Shown: positions 1-11,400, counted from the first letter of the stretch. The stretch: 64,000 nucleotides of DNA from Tetragonia tetragonoides (GCA_038025085.1 CM076140.1:28552501-28616500); one strand, 5' to 3'. Notes: a model not told the origin generated them from the letters alone. Translations and numbers: made by a program.

Positions 1-1407
1 ACACAAAAGAACTCAAATCTCTTTCACCCTACTCGTATGAGCTTTTAAAACGCGTAAATGCATTCAAAAGCTTGAGTTTAAGCTTGTTTGTACTTGTAAA
101 CATCCTAGGTGTAGTTTCACACTCAAATGAATCCAAACAAAGTATTTGGATGCTTTCTCATATACAACACAAAAGAACTCAAATCTCTTTCACCCTACTC
201 GTATGAGTTTATAAAACGCGTAAATGCATTCAAAAGCTTGAGTTACAACACAAAAGAACTCAATCTCTTTCACCCAACTCGTATGAGCTTTTAAAACGCG
301 TAAATGCATTCAAAATCTTGAGTTGAAGCTTGTTTGTACTTGTAAACATCCTAGGTGTAGTTTCACACTCAAATGAATCCAAACAAAGTATTTAGATGCT
401 TTCTCTTAGTTTACAACACAAAAGAACTCGAATCTCTTTCACCCTAATCGTATGAGCTTTTAAAACACGTAAATGCATTCAAAAGCTTGAGTTGAAGCTT
501 GTTTGTACTTGTAAACATCCTAGGTGTAGTTTCACACTCAAATGAATCCAAGCAAAGTATTTGGATGCGTTCTCTTAGTATACAACACAAAAGAACTTGA
601 ATCTCTTTCACCCTACTCGTATGAGCTTTTAAAACACGTTAATGCATTCAAAAGCTTGAGTTGAAGCTTGTTTGTACTTGTTAACATCCTAGGTGTAGTT
701 ACACACTCAAATGAATCCAAGCAGATTATTTGGATGCATTCTCTTAGTATACAACACAAAAGAACTTGAATCTCTTTCACCCTACTCGTATGAGCTTTTA
801 AAACACGTTAATGCATTCAAAAGTTTGAGTTGAAGCTTGTTTGTACTTGTAAACATCCTAGGTGTAGTTTCACACTCAAATGAATCCAAACAAAGTATTT
901 GGATGCTTTCTCTTAATATAAAACACAAAATAACTCAAATCTCTTTCACCCTACTCGTAAGAGCTTCTAAAACGCGTAAATGCATTCAAAAGCTAGAGTT
1001 GAAGCTTGTTTGTACTTGTAAACATCCTAGGTTTAGTTTCACACTCAAATGAATGCAAACAAAGTATTTGGATGCTTTCTCTTAATATACAACAGAAAAG
1101 AACTCAAATCTCTTTCACCCTACTCGTATGAGCTTTTAGAACGCGTAAATGCATTCAAAAGCTTGAGTTGAAGCTTGTTTGTACTTGTAAACATCCTAGG
1201 TGTAGTTTCAGACTCAAATGAATTCAAACAAAGTATTTGGATGCTTTCTCTTAATATTCAACACGAAAGAACTCAAATCTCTTTCACCCTACTCGTATGA
1301 GCTTTTAAAACGCGTAAATGCATTCAAAAGCTTGAGTTTAAGCTTGTTTGTACTTGTAAACATCCTAGGTGTAGTTTCACACTCAAATGAATCCAAACAA
1401 AGTATTT
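1..1407 (-). repeat. Satellite array, reverse orientation (~169-bp monomer)
   Basis: Tandem copies of the window's satellite, read as the reverse complement of all later copies. Each unit carries AAAACGCGTAAATGCATTC, a HindIII site (AAGCTT), CATCCTAGGTGTAGTTTC and CACCCTACTCGTATGAG. One unit near 240-255 is cut short, with a fusion at GAGTTACAACAC. Copies differ by scattered point changes, such as CTAATCG for CTACTCG. No gene is seen; the short open frames here are repeat-derived. The array continues beyond the left edge. Confidence 0.95.
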
Positions 1408-1412
1408 GAGTG
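1402..1412. other. Satellite orientation switch (inversion breakpoint)
   Basis: Reverse-orientation satellite ends in CAAACAAAGTATTT and runs directly into forward-orientation GAGTGTGAAACTACACC. Both partners can supply the bases ATTT at the join, so the exact breakpoint is ambiguous by about 4 bp. This is the only orientation change I see in the satellite of this window. Confidence 0.85.
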
Positions 1413-4368
1413 TGAAACTACACCTAGGATGTTTACAAGTACAAACAAGCTTCAACTCAAGCCTTTGAATGCATTTACGCATTTTAAAAGCTCATAAAAG
1501 TAGGGTGAAAGAGATTTGAGTTCTTTTGTGTTGTATATTAAGAGAAAGCATCCAAATACTTTGTTTGCACTCATTTGAGTATGAAATTACACCAAGAATA
1601 TTTTAAAGTGCAAACAAGCTTCAACTCAAGCTTTTCTTGGGTTCATTTGAGTGTGAAACTAGTCCTAGGATGTTTGCAAGTACAAACAAGCTTCAACTCA
1701 AACCTTTCAATGCATTTACGCGTTTTAACAGCTCTTACGACTAGGGTGATAGAGATTGAGGTATTTTTTTGTTGTACATTAAGAGAAAGCACCCAAATGT
1801 TTTGTTTGCATTCATTTGAGTATTAAACTACACCAAGAAAGGTTTAAAGTGCAAACAAGCTTCAACTCAAGCTTTTGAATGCATTTACGCGTTTTAAAAG
1901 CTCTTACGAGTAGGGTGAAAGAGATTTGAGTACTTTTGTGTTGTATATTAAGAGAAAGCATCCAAATACTTTGTTTGCATTAATTTGAGTGTGAAACTAC
2001 ACCAAGAAAGTTTGAAAGTGCAAACAAGCTTCAACTCATCCTTTTGAATGCATTTACGCATTTTAAAAGCTCATACGAGTAGAGTGAAAGAGATTTGAGT
2101 TCTTTTGTGTTGTATATTATGAGAAAGCACCCACATGTTTTGTTTGCATTCATTTGAGTATGAAACTACCCCAAGAATGTTTTAAAGTGCAAACAAGCTT
2201 CAACTCAAGCGGTTGAATACATTTACGCGTTTTAAAAGCTCATACGAGTAGGGTGAAAGAGATTTGAGTTCTTTTGCGTTGTATATGAAGATAAAGCATC
2301 CAAATAATTTGTTTGGATTCATTTGAGTGTGAAACTATACCTAGGATGTTTACAAGTACAAACAAGCTTCAGCTCAAGCTTTTGAATGCATTTACGTGTT
2401 TTAAAAGCTCATACGAGTAGGGTGAAAGAGATTTGAGTTCTTTTTTGTTGTATATTAAGAGAAAGTATCCAAATACTTCCTTTGCACTCATTTGAGTGAT
2501 AAAATACACCTAGGATGTTTACAACTACAAACAAGTTTCAACTCAAGCTTTTGAATGCATTTACGCATTTTAAAAGCTCATACAAGTAGGGTGAAAGAGA
2601 TTTGAGTTCTTTTGTGTTGTATATTAAGAGAAAGCATCCAAATACTTTGTTTGCACTCATTTGAGTATGAAACTACACCAAGATTGTTTTAAAGTGCAAA
2701 CAAGCTTCAACTCAAGCTTTTGAATGCATTTTCGCGTTTTAACAGCTCTTACGACTAGGGTGATAGAGATTGAGTTCTTTTGTGTTGTATATTAAGAGAA
2801 ATCACCCAAATGTTTTGTTTCCATTCATTTGAGTATGAAACTACACCAAGAAAGTTTTAAAGTGCAAACAAGCTTCAACTCAAGCTTTTGAATGCATTTT
2901 GGCGTTTTAAAAGCTCATACGAGTAGGGTGAAAGAGATTTGAGTACTTTTGTGTTGTATATTAAGAGAAAGCATCCAAATACTTTGTTTGCATTCATTTT
3001 AGTTTGAAACTACACCTAGGATGTTTACAAGTACAAACAAGCTTCAACTCAAGCTTTTGAAAGCATTTACGCGTTTTAAAAGCTCATACGATTAGGGTGA
3101 AAGAGATTTGAGTTCTTTTGTGTTGTATATTAAGAGAAAGCATCCAAATACTTTTCTTTGGTTCATTTGAGTGTGAAACTACACCTAGGATGTTTACAAG
3201 TACAAACAACCTTCAACTCAGACCTTTGAATGCATTTACGCGTTGTAACAGCTCTTACGACTAGGGTGATAGAGATTGAGTTCTTTTGTTTTGTATATTA
3301 AGTGAAAGCACCCAAATGTTTTGTTTGCATTCATTTGAGTATGAAACAACCCCAAGAATGTTTTAAAGTGCAAACAAGCTTCAACTCAAGCTTTTGAATA
3401 CATTTACGCGTTTTAAAAGCTCATACGAGTAGGGTGAAAGAGATTTGAGTTCTTTTGTGTTGAATATTAAGAGAATGCATCCAAATACTTTGTTTGCATT
3501 CATTTGAGTGTGAAACTACACCTAGGATGTTTACAAGTACAAACAAGTTTCAACTCAAGCTTTTGAATGCATTTACGCGTTTTATAAGCTCATAAGAGAA
3601 GGGTGAAAGAGATTTGAGTTCTTTTGTGTTGTATATTAAGAGAAAGCATCCAAATACTTTGTTTGCATTCATTTGAGTGTGAAACTGCACCAAGAAAGTT
3701 TGAAAGTGCAAACAAGCTTCAATTCATGCTTTTGAATGCATTTACGCATTTTAAAAGCTCATACGAGTAGGGTGAAAGAGATTTGAGTTCTTTTGTGTTG
3801 AATATTAAGAGAAAGCATCCAAATACTTTGTTTGCATTCATTTGAGTGTGAAACTACACCAAGAAAGTTTGAAAGTGCAAACAAGCTTCAACTCATGCTT
3901 TTGAATGCATTTACGCATTTTAAAAGCTCATACGAGTAGGGTGAAAGAGATTTGAGTTCTTTTGTGTTGAATATTAAGAGAAAGCATCCAAATACTTTGT
4001 TTGCATTCATTTGACTGTGAAACTACACCTAGGATGTTTACAAGTACAAACAAGTTTCAACTCAAGCTTTTGAATGCATTTACGCGTTTTATAAGCTCAT
4101 AAGAGAAGGGTGAAAGAGATTTGAGTTCTTTTGTGTTGTATATTAAGAGAAAGCATCCAAATACTTTGTTTACATTCATTTGAGTGTGAAACTACATCAA
4201 CATATTTCATTTTTTTTAAGCTCGGTGGAAACAAAATACTTACGCGTTTTAAAAGCTCATACGAGTTGGGTGAAAGAGATTTGAGTTCTTTTGTGTTTTA
4301 TATTAAGAGAAAGCATCCAAATACTTTGTTTGGATTCATTTGAGTGTGAAACTACACCAAGGATGTTT
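1408..4368 (+). repeat. Satellite array, forward orientation
   Basis: Head-to-tail monomers of about 169 bp, measured between successive ACGCG motifs. Two intermixed subtypes are visible. Type A has AAAAGCTCATACGAGTAGGG, GCATCCAAATACTTTG and CACCTAGGATGTTTACAAG. Type B has AACAGCTCTTACGACTAGGG, GCACCCAAATGTTTTG and CACCAAGAATGTTTTAAAG, and is usually 1 bp shorter (GAGATTGAG for GAGATTTGAG). The array ends at the truncated retroelement, where GATGTTT joins CTTCACC. No gene is seen. Confidence 0.95.
4193..4241 (+). repeat. Aberrant satellite monomer with foreign ~40-bp segment
   Basis: After GAAACTACAT the expected CTAGGATG...TTTGAATGC stretch is replaced by an unrelated segment with an eight-T run and CTCGGTGGAAAC. 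Satellite resumes at CTTACGCGTTTT. I see no other copy of this segment in the window. It may be a small filler insertion from break repair. It lies about 130 bp from the truncated end of the retroelement that starts at 4369. Confidence 0.7.
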
Positions 4369-4885
4369 CTTCACCATGGGGTTGTAACTCTTCCACCACG
4401 ATTGCTGAATCAAGAACATTGCTTGGGTCGTCTTTTTGTTCTTCTTGATACAAAGTGGGTTCTTGAAATTCTTCACCAATCATTTGCCATTCCGCTAGGC
4501 TTACAATTATGGGAGCTGCATTTTCAGTAGCTTTCACACTAGCTACTTGCTCAAGGTTGTGTTGAGCGTAAAAAGCTCGTGACGTGAACTTTGGCACAAA
4601 CTTTCTAATGAGCTCTTCACGCATCTCACTCCAGCTTTGGATTTTGCCCTTTTCAATCCTTCTTCTCCTGATTTCTAAGAGTTCCCACCAAATCAAAGAA
4701 TCACAATCAAAAGAACTCGTCACAAGTTCTATTTTCTTGCGATTAGAAAACTCCAAGACTTTAAACCATTCGTCCACCGTCTCAAGCCACGTATAAAAAT
4801 CTCCAGAATAGAGGAACCCACCAAATTTAGGAAAGTCTATCTCTAAGTCATCATCATTATACTTTGTATCATAAAGACGAGGCAT
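4369..4885 (-). pseudogene. Truncated gag-like ORF of the left gag-only copy
   Basis: This minus-strand frame starts MPRLYDTKYNDDDLEID and is nearly identical to the first ~170 residues of the 7644-6664 ORF. It is cut at the satellite junction, and the frame runs into satellite and stops at 4352. Visible gag-like features are the tryptophan-rich stretch FYTWLETVDEWFKVLEF near residues 30-46, WWELLEIRRRR near 66-76 and REELIRKFVPKF near 88-99. This order matches the gag (Retrotrans_gag-like) region of chromoviruses. No zinc knuckle remains. A broken copy, probably not functional. Confidence 0.8.
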
Positions 4886-5795
4886 TTTGTGGAGTTAGGT
4901 TGTGTTTGAGTTTGGATGGTGTTTGGGCTGTTTTTGGGTTCTTTGTGGACTTTGTGTTGTGGAATGACGGGATAAGACAATCAAATGTAATGAATACTCA
5001 AAACTATCCAATGATTCAACACCCAATTCCAGTTTCAACAAAGATCCATAAGAGAACAAACGCCAATTGCAACAGCTCAACTTCAAACACAACAATTCCA
5101 AATTTTGCACGTACACGAACAGCTCAACAAATCTCAAAATTTCTTACATACAATGGTGACAAAACCCGAAATCTACCAAGATAATTTGTAGTATAAGGTA
5201 TTAGGAGGCTATAGGAGTAAGAAAGACATAAACTTAATCTCTAGATCTTGAGATATGAGCAAAATGCCAACATGACTCCTGTTCACAACCCAGCAGGACC
5301 AACAAAATGTCTGAGCACCAATGAAGGCCAAAGACTCAACATTTTAACTTCAAACCACTTGGATAACAAAGATATAACCCCAAATAAGATAACCAGGTAT
5401 AAATGCCACAAGACTCACCACAACGTTGCAGAATAAATTCAGAACAAACAAGCAATGCAACAAATAAGATCCCAGTTCACGCTCAGCACATTTAGCAACT
5501 TCTCACAATAAACTGCTCCAACCCACAATGATTTAAGCAAAACCACCAAGATATTCCGAAAGATAAATATCTAAGGAACTCAGAAAAGTATCAAAGTTGA
5601 CACCTTTACCTTTTGAAGCGCCTCCAAAAACCAAGATCCTCAGCTTGGTCCAATCGCACATCCAGCAGGAGTCACCGAGGGAAAATGCTTACTTGAGTAC
5701 CCAAATCTCAACCTTTTTCCTTGCAACCAAAACCAGGTGAAAGAGGACTCTTCAATGAAGAAAAACCTCTGAATTAACGAGCTAAGAAAACCAAA
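4886..5795 (-). other. 5' leader of the left gag-only copy (non-coding)
   Basis: About 910 bp lie between the primer-binding site and the gag start codon. I see no conserved coding frame; short open frames on the opposite strand match no protein I recognise. The first ~320 bp next to the gag start are duplicated at 7645-8000. The remainder has no second copy here, because it was deleted from the right-hand element. Confidence 0.65.
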
Positions 5796-5807
5796 GCTCT
5801 GATACCA
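5796..5807 (-). promoter_or_regulatory. Primer-binding site (initiator tRNA-Met type)
   Basis: The minus strand reads TGGTATCAGAGC, the usual plant PBS complementary to the 3' end of initiator tRNA-Met. It begins 2 bases from the LTR end at 5810. This fixes the central LTR as the 5' LTR of the left copy and confirms minus-strand orientation. Confidence 0.9.
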
Positions 5808-5809
5808 AC

Positions 5810-6760
5810 TGATGCGTTAGCAAAACTGAAGCTTTTAGTTCGTTTTCGAACAATGGATGTTTTGATAATATTTTGTTTGTTTTTTGATTATAGAGATTGA
5901 AAACGAAGTAAATGAAACGAAAAATAAGAAGAGGAAGGATAGATAGCACCACCACCAGGACTATAAAGGAGTTAACCACCAAGTCAAGGCTAAAGGATAC
6001 TACTTGTTTCACCAAATATCCCTAAGGACATTATAAAGAACAACAATGTTTGTAAGCAAAAGGCAGCAACCATTTCATATTTTCATTCATCATAATCTAT
6101 CCCTTACATCAGCCGTGTATACATATTTATAAGGGTTACAAATGTTCCATAATGACCTAGGAATACTCTAGAATGGGTGAGCTGTCCAAGAGTAGTGCCC
6201 AAGCAACTTGAAACTTCAGTATTCTGCCCAGAAATGAGCCAAATACGTGCAGTACAATTTGGAGCGCATTTCCTTCCGTTTTGGACCACTTGACAGCTGT
6301 TACTTGTCCTTGCACAAGGACAAACGTGGTTGAGCTGTAAGAGGAGCTTCAAGCTTCATCCTTATCCATCCCCTGTGCTTTTAGACTCTCCTCATTCAGT
6401 AGCTACTTAGGGAATTCAAAATGCAATTAAAACTTCCTAATTAACTAATTACATGCAACATAATTAAGCTACTTAAGTACGAACATGTGTACGAACATTT
6501 TTACGGACAAAAACCAAGTTAATCAACTAATCATGATAATTAAGCTAATTGCAAGGTTATTTGTGTATGGACATGTGCACTACATGTTGTACGGACAAAA
6601 ACCAGGTTTATGCCATAGAAAGGACATTAATGCCCCTAGGACCATTAATGAAGCCACCATGGACTAAAAGAGTGTCTTAGGACATGATAATATCATTAAT
6701 CGACCAAGAACAGATTGCATGGCACTTAAGTGAAGAGAGGAGCTTGATGCCAACGCATCA
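5810..6760 (-). repeat. Full LTR (951 bp) of the gag-only family
   Basis: On the minus strand it begins TGATGCGTTGGC and ends GCTAACGCATCA, giving inverted TGATGCGTT / AACGCATCA termini. It acts as the 3' LTR of the right copy and the 5' LTR of the left copy. The segment about 6170-6350 is closely similar to the LTRs of the CRM element at 43211-48469, including the stretch around GAGCCAAATACGTGCAGTAC. That supports mobilisation by the same enzymes. A TATTTATA at 6124-6131 (TATAAATA on the minus strand) is a likely promoter TATA box. Confidence 0.9.
6124..6131 (-). promoter_or_regulatory. Probable LTR TATA box
   Basis: TATAAATA on the minus strand, in the LTR. The CRM element's LTRs have TATAAATA at the equivalent place (43454-43461 and 47929-47936), which supports a conserved core promoter. 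Confidence 0.6.
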
Positions 6761-7644
6761 TACACCCGGTGTTGTTTAGGACTTGCCCTCAAGTCCTGGA
6801 AGTAGAAAGCTTTCCAATTAAGCTCAATGATGTAGGTGCTGAACTTTCCACCCCGAATACGGCCTCTAATCCAAGCCCCAATTGATCTCGTGACATCTTT
6901 ATAATGTTGCTGCATTTTTACCTCAAAGAACAGTGGCACGATTGTACCAATCCCTGCTCTAGGGAAATTCATATAATCTGCCACATCAAACTTTTGCCAC
7001 TTGAATACATTCTCAAACAAGATGAAATGAGATAAAAGGGTCAAGGAACTTGTTGGCAATCTTGTCTGTATGCTGCTGTAATTTGCTTCTGGTGCAGCTT
7101 TCACGATATCTTCACAAATGAAAGTTTCTTCACCATGGGGTTGTAACTCTTCCACCACGATTGCTGAATCAAGAACATTGCTCGGGTCGTCTTTTTGTTC
7201 TTCTTGAAACAAAGTGGGTTCTTGAAATTCTTCACCAATCATTTGCCATTCCGCTAGGCTCACAATTATGGGAGCTGCATTTTCAGTAGCTTTCACACTA
7301 GCTACTTGCTCAAGGTTGTGTTGAGTGTAAAAAGCTCGTGATGTGAACTTTGGCACAAACTTTCTAATGAGCTCTTCACGCATCTCACTCCAGCTTTGGA
7401 TTTTGCCCTTTCCAATCCTTCTTCTCCTGATTTCTAAGAGTTCCCACCAAATCAAAGAATCACAATCAAAAGAACTCGTCACAAGTTCTATTTTCTTGCG
7501 ATTAGAAAACTCCAAGACTTTAAACCATTCGTCCACCGTCTCAAGCCACGTATAAAAATCTTCAGAATAGAGGAACCCACCAAATTTAGGAAAGTCTATC
7601 TCTAAGTCATCATCATTATACTTGGTATCATAAAGACGAGGCAT
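6664..7644 (-). CDS. gag-like protein of a non-autonomous CRM-like element
   Basis: Open frame of 326 codons starting MPRLYDTKYNDDD. Residues ~1-115 resemble a chromovirus gag (FYTWLETVDEWFKVLEF, WWELLEIRRRRIGKGK, REELIRKFVPKF). There is no CCHC zinc knuckle, protease, RT, RNase H or integrase. The middle (~180-285) is unlike any retroelement domain I know. Near the end, QDLRASPKQ...YDALASS parallels the extreme C-terminus of the CRM polyprotein at 43862-47518 (DDLRANPKKVGEDDALAS). The ORF therefore looks like an internal-deletion derivative that joins gag to the very end of pol. The last ~32 codons (below 6760) lie inside the LTR. It may supply a structural protein or be a passenger; function is not shown. 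Confidence 0.7.
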   Translation of the reverse strand: MPRLYDTKYNDDDLEIDFPKFGGFLYSEDFYTWLETVDEWFKVLEFSNRKKIELVTSSFDCDSLIWWELLEIRRRRIGKGKIQSWSEMREELIRKFVPKFTSRAFYTQHNLEQVASVKATENAAPIIVSLAEWQMIGEEFQEPTLFQEEQKDDPSNVLDSAIVVEELQPHGEETFICEDIVKAAPEANYSSIQTRLPTSSLTLLSHFILFENVFKWQKFDVADYMNFPRAGIGTIVPLFFEVKMQQHYKDVTRSIGAWIRGRIRGGKFSTYIIELNWKAFYFQDLRASPKQHRVYDALASSSSLHLSAMQSVLGRLMILSCPKTLF

Positions 7645-8000
7645 TTTGTGGAGTTAGGTTGTGTTTGAGTTTGGATGGTGTTTGGGCTGTTTTTGGGTTC
7701 TTTGTGGACTTTGCGTTGTGGAATGACGGGATAAGACAATCAAATGCAATGAATACTCAAAACTATCCAATGATTCAACACCCAATTCCAGTTTCAACAA
7801 AGATCCATAAGAGAACAAACGCCAATTGCAACAACTCAACTTCAAACACAACAATTCCAAATTTTGCACGTACACGAACAGCTCAACAAATCTCAAAATT
7901 TCTTACATACAAGGGTGACAAAACCCGAAATCTACCAAGATAATTTGTACTATAAGGTATTAGGAGGCTATAAGAGTAAGAAAGACATAAACTTAATCTC
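7645..8000 (-). other. Shortened 5' leader of the right gag-only copy
   Basis: The segment matches 4886-5242 of the left copy up to ACTTAATCTC and then joins directly to LTR sequence at AAGCTTCATCC. Compared with the left copy, the rest of the leader, the PBS and about 540 bp of the LTR are missing. Only TC is shared at the join. No coding content is recognised. Confidence 0.75.
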
Positions 8001-8410
8001 AAGCTTCATCCTTATCCATCCCCTGTGCTTTTAGACTCTCCTCATTCAGTAGCTACTTAGGGAATTCAAAATGCAATTAAAACTTCCTAATTAACTAATT
8101 GTATGCAACATAATTAAGCTACTTAAGTACGAACATGTGTGCGAACATTTTTACGGACAAAAACCAAGTTAATCAACTAATCATGATAATTAAGCTAATT
8201 GCAAGGTTATTTGTGTATGGACATGTGCACTACATGTTGTACGGACAAAAACAAGGTTTATGCCATAGAAAGGACATTAATGCCCCTAGGACCATTAATG
8301 AAGCCACCATGGACTAAAAGAGTGTCTTAGGACATTATAATATCATTAATCGACCAAGAACAGATTGCATGGCAATTAAGTGAAGAGAGGAGCTTGATGC
8401 CAACGCATCA
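8001..8410 (-). repeat. Partial LTR (410 bp), outer right end of the gag-only composite
   Basis: It aligns base for base in length with 6351-6760 of the full LTR, with about six differences by eye (roughly 1.5%). It ends CCAACGCATCA, directly followed by satellite CTTTTGAATGC. The other ~540 bp of this LTR, including the TATA region, were lost in the leader deletion, so this copy has no intact 5' promoter of its own. Confidence 0.85.
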
Positions 8411-11400
8411 CTTTTGAATGCATTTACGCGTTTTAAAAGCTCATACGAGTAGGGTGAAAGAGATTTGAGTTCTTTTGTGTTTTATATTAAGAGAAAGCAT
8501 CCAAATACTTTGTTTGGATTCATTTGAGTGTGAAACTACACCTAGGATGTTTACAAGTACAAACAAGCTTAAACTCAAGCTTTTGAATGCATTAACGCGT
8601 TTTAAAAGCTCATACGAGTAGGGTGAAAGAGATTTGAGTTCTTTTGTGTTGAATATTAAGAGAAAGCATCCAAATACTTTGTTTGCATTCATTTGAGTGT
8701 GAAACTACACCTAGGATGTTTACAAGTACAAACAAGCTTCAACTCAAGCTTTTGAATGCATTTACGCGTTTCAAAAGCTCATACGAGTAGGGTGAAAGTG
8801 ATTTGAGTTCTTTTGTGTTTTATATTAAGAGAAAGCATCCAAATACTTTGTTTGGATTCATTTGAGTGTGAAACTACACCTAGGATGTTTACAAGTACAA
8901 ACAAGCTTCAACTCAAGCTTTTGAATGCATTTACGCATTTTAAAAGCTCATACAAGTAGGGTGAGAGAGATTTGAGTTCTTTTGTGTTGTATATTAAGAG
9001 AAAGCATCCAAATACTTTGTTTGCACTCATTTGAGTATGAAACTACACCAAGAATGTTTTAAAGTGCAAACAAGCTTCAACTCAGGCTTTTGAATGCATT
9101 TACGCGTTTTTACAGCTCTTACGACTAGGGTAATAGAGATTGAGTTCTTTTTTGTTGTATATTAAGAGAAAGCACCCAAATGTTTTGTTTGCATTCATTT
9201 GAGTATGAAACTACACCAAGAAAGTTGTAAAGTGCAAACAAGCTTCAACTCAAGCTTTTGAATGCATTTACGCGTTTTAAAAGCTCATACGAGTAGGGTG
9301 AAAGAGATTTGAGTACTTTTGTGTTGTATATTAAGAGAAGGCATCCAAATACTTTGTTTGCATTCATTTGAGTGTGAAACTACACCTAGGATGTTTACAA
9401 GTACAAACAAGCTTCAACTCAAGCTTTTGAATGCATTCACGCGTTTTAAAAGCTCATACGAGTAGGTTGAAAGAGATTTGAGTTCTTTTGTGTTTTATAT
9501 TAAGAGAAAGCATCCTAGTACTTTGTTTGGATTCATTTGAGTGTGAAACTACACCAAGGATGTTTACAAGTACAAACAAGCTTCAACTCAAGCTTTGGAA
9601 TGCATTTACGCGTTTTAAAAGCTCATACCCGTAGGGTGAAAGAGATTTGAGTTCTTATGTGTTGTATATTAAGAGAAAGCATCCAAATACTTTTTTTTCA
9701 CTCATTTGAGTATGAAACTACACCAAGAATGTTTTAAAGTGCAAACAAGCTTCAACTCAAAGCTTTTGAATGCATTTACGCGTCTTAACAGCTCATACGA
9801 GTAGGGTGAAAGAGATTTGAGTTCTTTTGTGTTGTATATTAAGAGAAAGCAGCCAACTACTTTATTTGGATTCATTTGAGTGTGAAACAACACCTAGGAT
9901 GTTTACAAGTACAAACAAGATTCAACTCAAACCTTTGAATGCATTTACGCGTTGTAACAGCTCTTACGACTAGGGTGATAGAGATTGAGTTCTTTTGTTT
10001 TGTATATTAAGTGAAAGCACCCATATATTTTGTTTGCATTCATTTGAGTATGAAACAACCCCAAGAATGTTTTAAAGTGCAAACAAGCTTCAACTTAAGC
10101 TTTTGAATAAATTTACGCGTTTTAAAAGCTCATACGAGTAGGGTGAAAGAAATTTGAGTTCTTTTGTGTTGTATATTAAGATAAAGCAACCAAATACTTT
10201 GTTTGGATTCATTTGAGTGTTAAACTACACCTAGGATGTTTACAAGTACAAACAAGCTTCAACTCAAGCTTTTGAATGCATTTACGTGTTTTAAAAGGTC
10301 ATACGAGTAGGGTGAAAGAGAATCGAGTTCTTTTGTGTTGTAAACTAAGAGAAAGCATCCAAATACTTTGTTTGGATTCATTTGAGTGTGAAACTACACC
10401 TAGGATGTTTACAAGTACAAACAAGCTTAAACTCAAGCTTTTGAATGCATTTACGCGTTTTAAAAGCTCATATGAGTAGGGTGATAGAGATTTGAGTTCT
10501 TTTGTGTTTTATATTAAGAGAAAGCATCCAAATACTTTGTTTGGATTCATTTGAGTGTGAAACTACACCAAGGATGTTTACAAGTACAAACAAGCTTCAA
10601 CTCAAGATTTTGAATGCATTTACGCGTTTTAAAAGCTCATACGAGTTGGGTGAAAGAGATTGAGTTCTTTTGTGTTGTAACTCTACTTTTGAATGCATTT
10701 ACGCGTTTTATAGGCTCATACGAGTAGGGTGAAAGAGATTTGAGTTCATTAGTGTTGTATATGAGAAAGCATCAAAATACTTTGTTTGAATTTATTTGAG
10801 TGTGAAACTACACCTAGGATGTTTACAAGTACAAACAAGCTTAAACTCAAGCTTTTGAATGCATTTACGCGTTTTAAAAGCTCATACGAGTAGGGTGAAC
10901 GAGATTTGAGTTCTTTTGTGTTGAATATTAAGAGAAAGCATCCAAATACTTTGTTTCCATTCATTTGAGTGTGAAACTACACCTAGGATGTTTACAAGTA
11001 CAAACAAGCTTCAACTCAAGCTTTTGAATGCATTTACGCGTTTCAAAAGCTCATACGAGTAGGGTGAAAGAGATTTGAGTTCTTTTGTGTTGTATATTAA
11101 GAGAAAGCATCCAAATACTTTGTTTGCATTCATTTGAGTGTGAAACTACACCTAGGATGTTCACAAGTACAAACAAGCTTCAACTCAAGCTTTTGAATGC
11201 ATTTATGCGTTTTAAAAGCTCATACGAGTAGGGTGATAGAGATTTGAGTTCTTTTGTGTTTTATATTAAGAGAAAGCATCCAAATACTTTGTTTGGATTC
11301 ATTTGAGTGTGAAACTACACCAAGGATGTTTACAAGTACAAACAAGCTTCAACTCAAGCTTTTGAATGCATTTACGCGTTTTAAAAGCTCATACGAGTAG

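Larger units (their letters stand above)
4369..8410 (-). mobile_element. Composite of two gag-only CRM-like LTR elements sharing one LTR
   Basis: Read on the minus strand the order is: partial LTR (8410-8001), shortened leader, gag-like ORF (7644-6664), full LTR (6760-5810), PBS, long leader, second gag (4885-4369) cut off against satellite. No protease, RT or integrase is present, so this is a non-autonomous unit. The right end keeps the LTR terminus (TGATGCGTTGGC on the minus strand) next to intact satellite. The left end has no LTR. The join there shares GTTT between satellite (GGATGTTTACAAG) and element (AAGTTTCTTCACC), which suggests end-joining after a deletion. No target-site duplication can therefore be checked. 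The LTR-internal-LTR-internal order is expected from unequal recombination between two copies. Confidence 0.85.

Noticed and set aside
837..1826. Short open frames of 60-90 codons in the satellite, many with repeated peptides such as RESIQILCL or LSLSLFVLVNILGVV
   Set aside because: They recur in every monomer, on both strands, and shift frame between copies because 169 is not a multiple of three. They are by-products of the repeat, here and in all other satellite blocks.
4895..5137. 80-codon minus-strand frame upstream of the gag-only gag, also at 7654-7896
   Set aside because: It lies in the transcribed leader, is duplicated only because the leader is duplicated, and resembles no known protein. 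Kept as leader, not as a gene.
5796..5807. Possible tRNA gene at the TGGTATCAGAGC sites
   Set aside because: Only the 12-base primer-binding complement is present; no cloverleaf arms follow. The same holds at 22288, 25517, 29698 and 47672.
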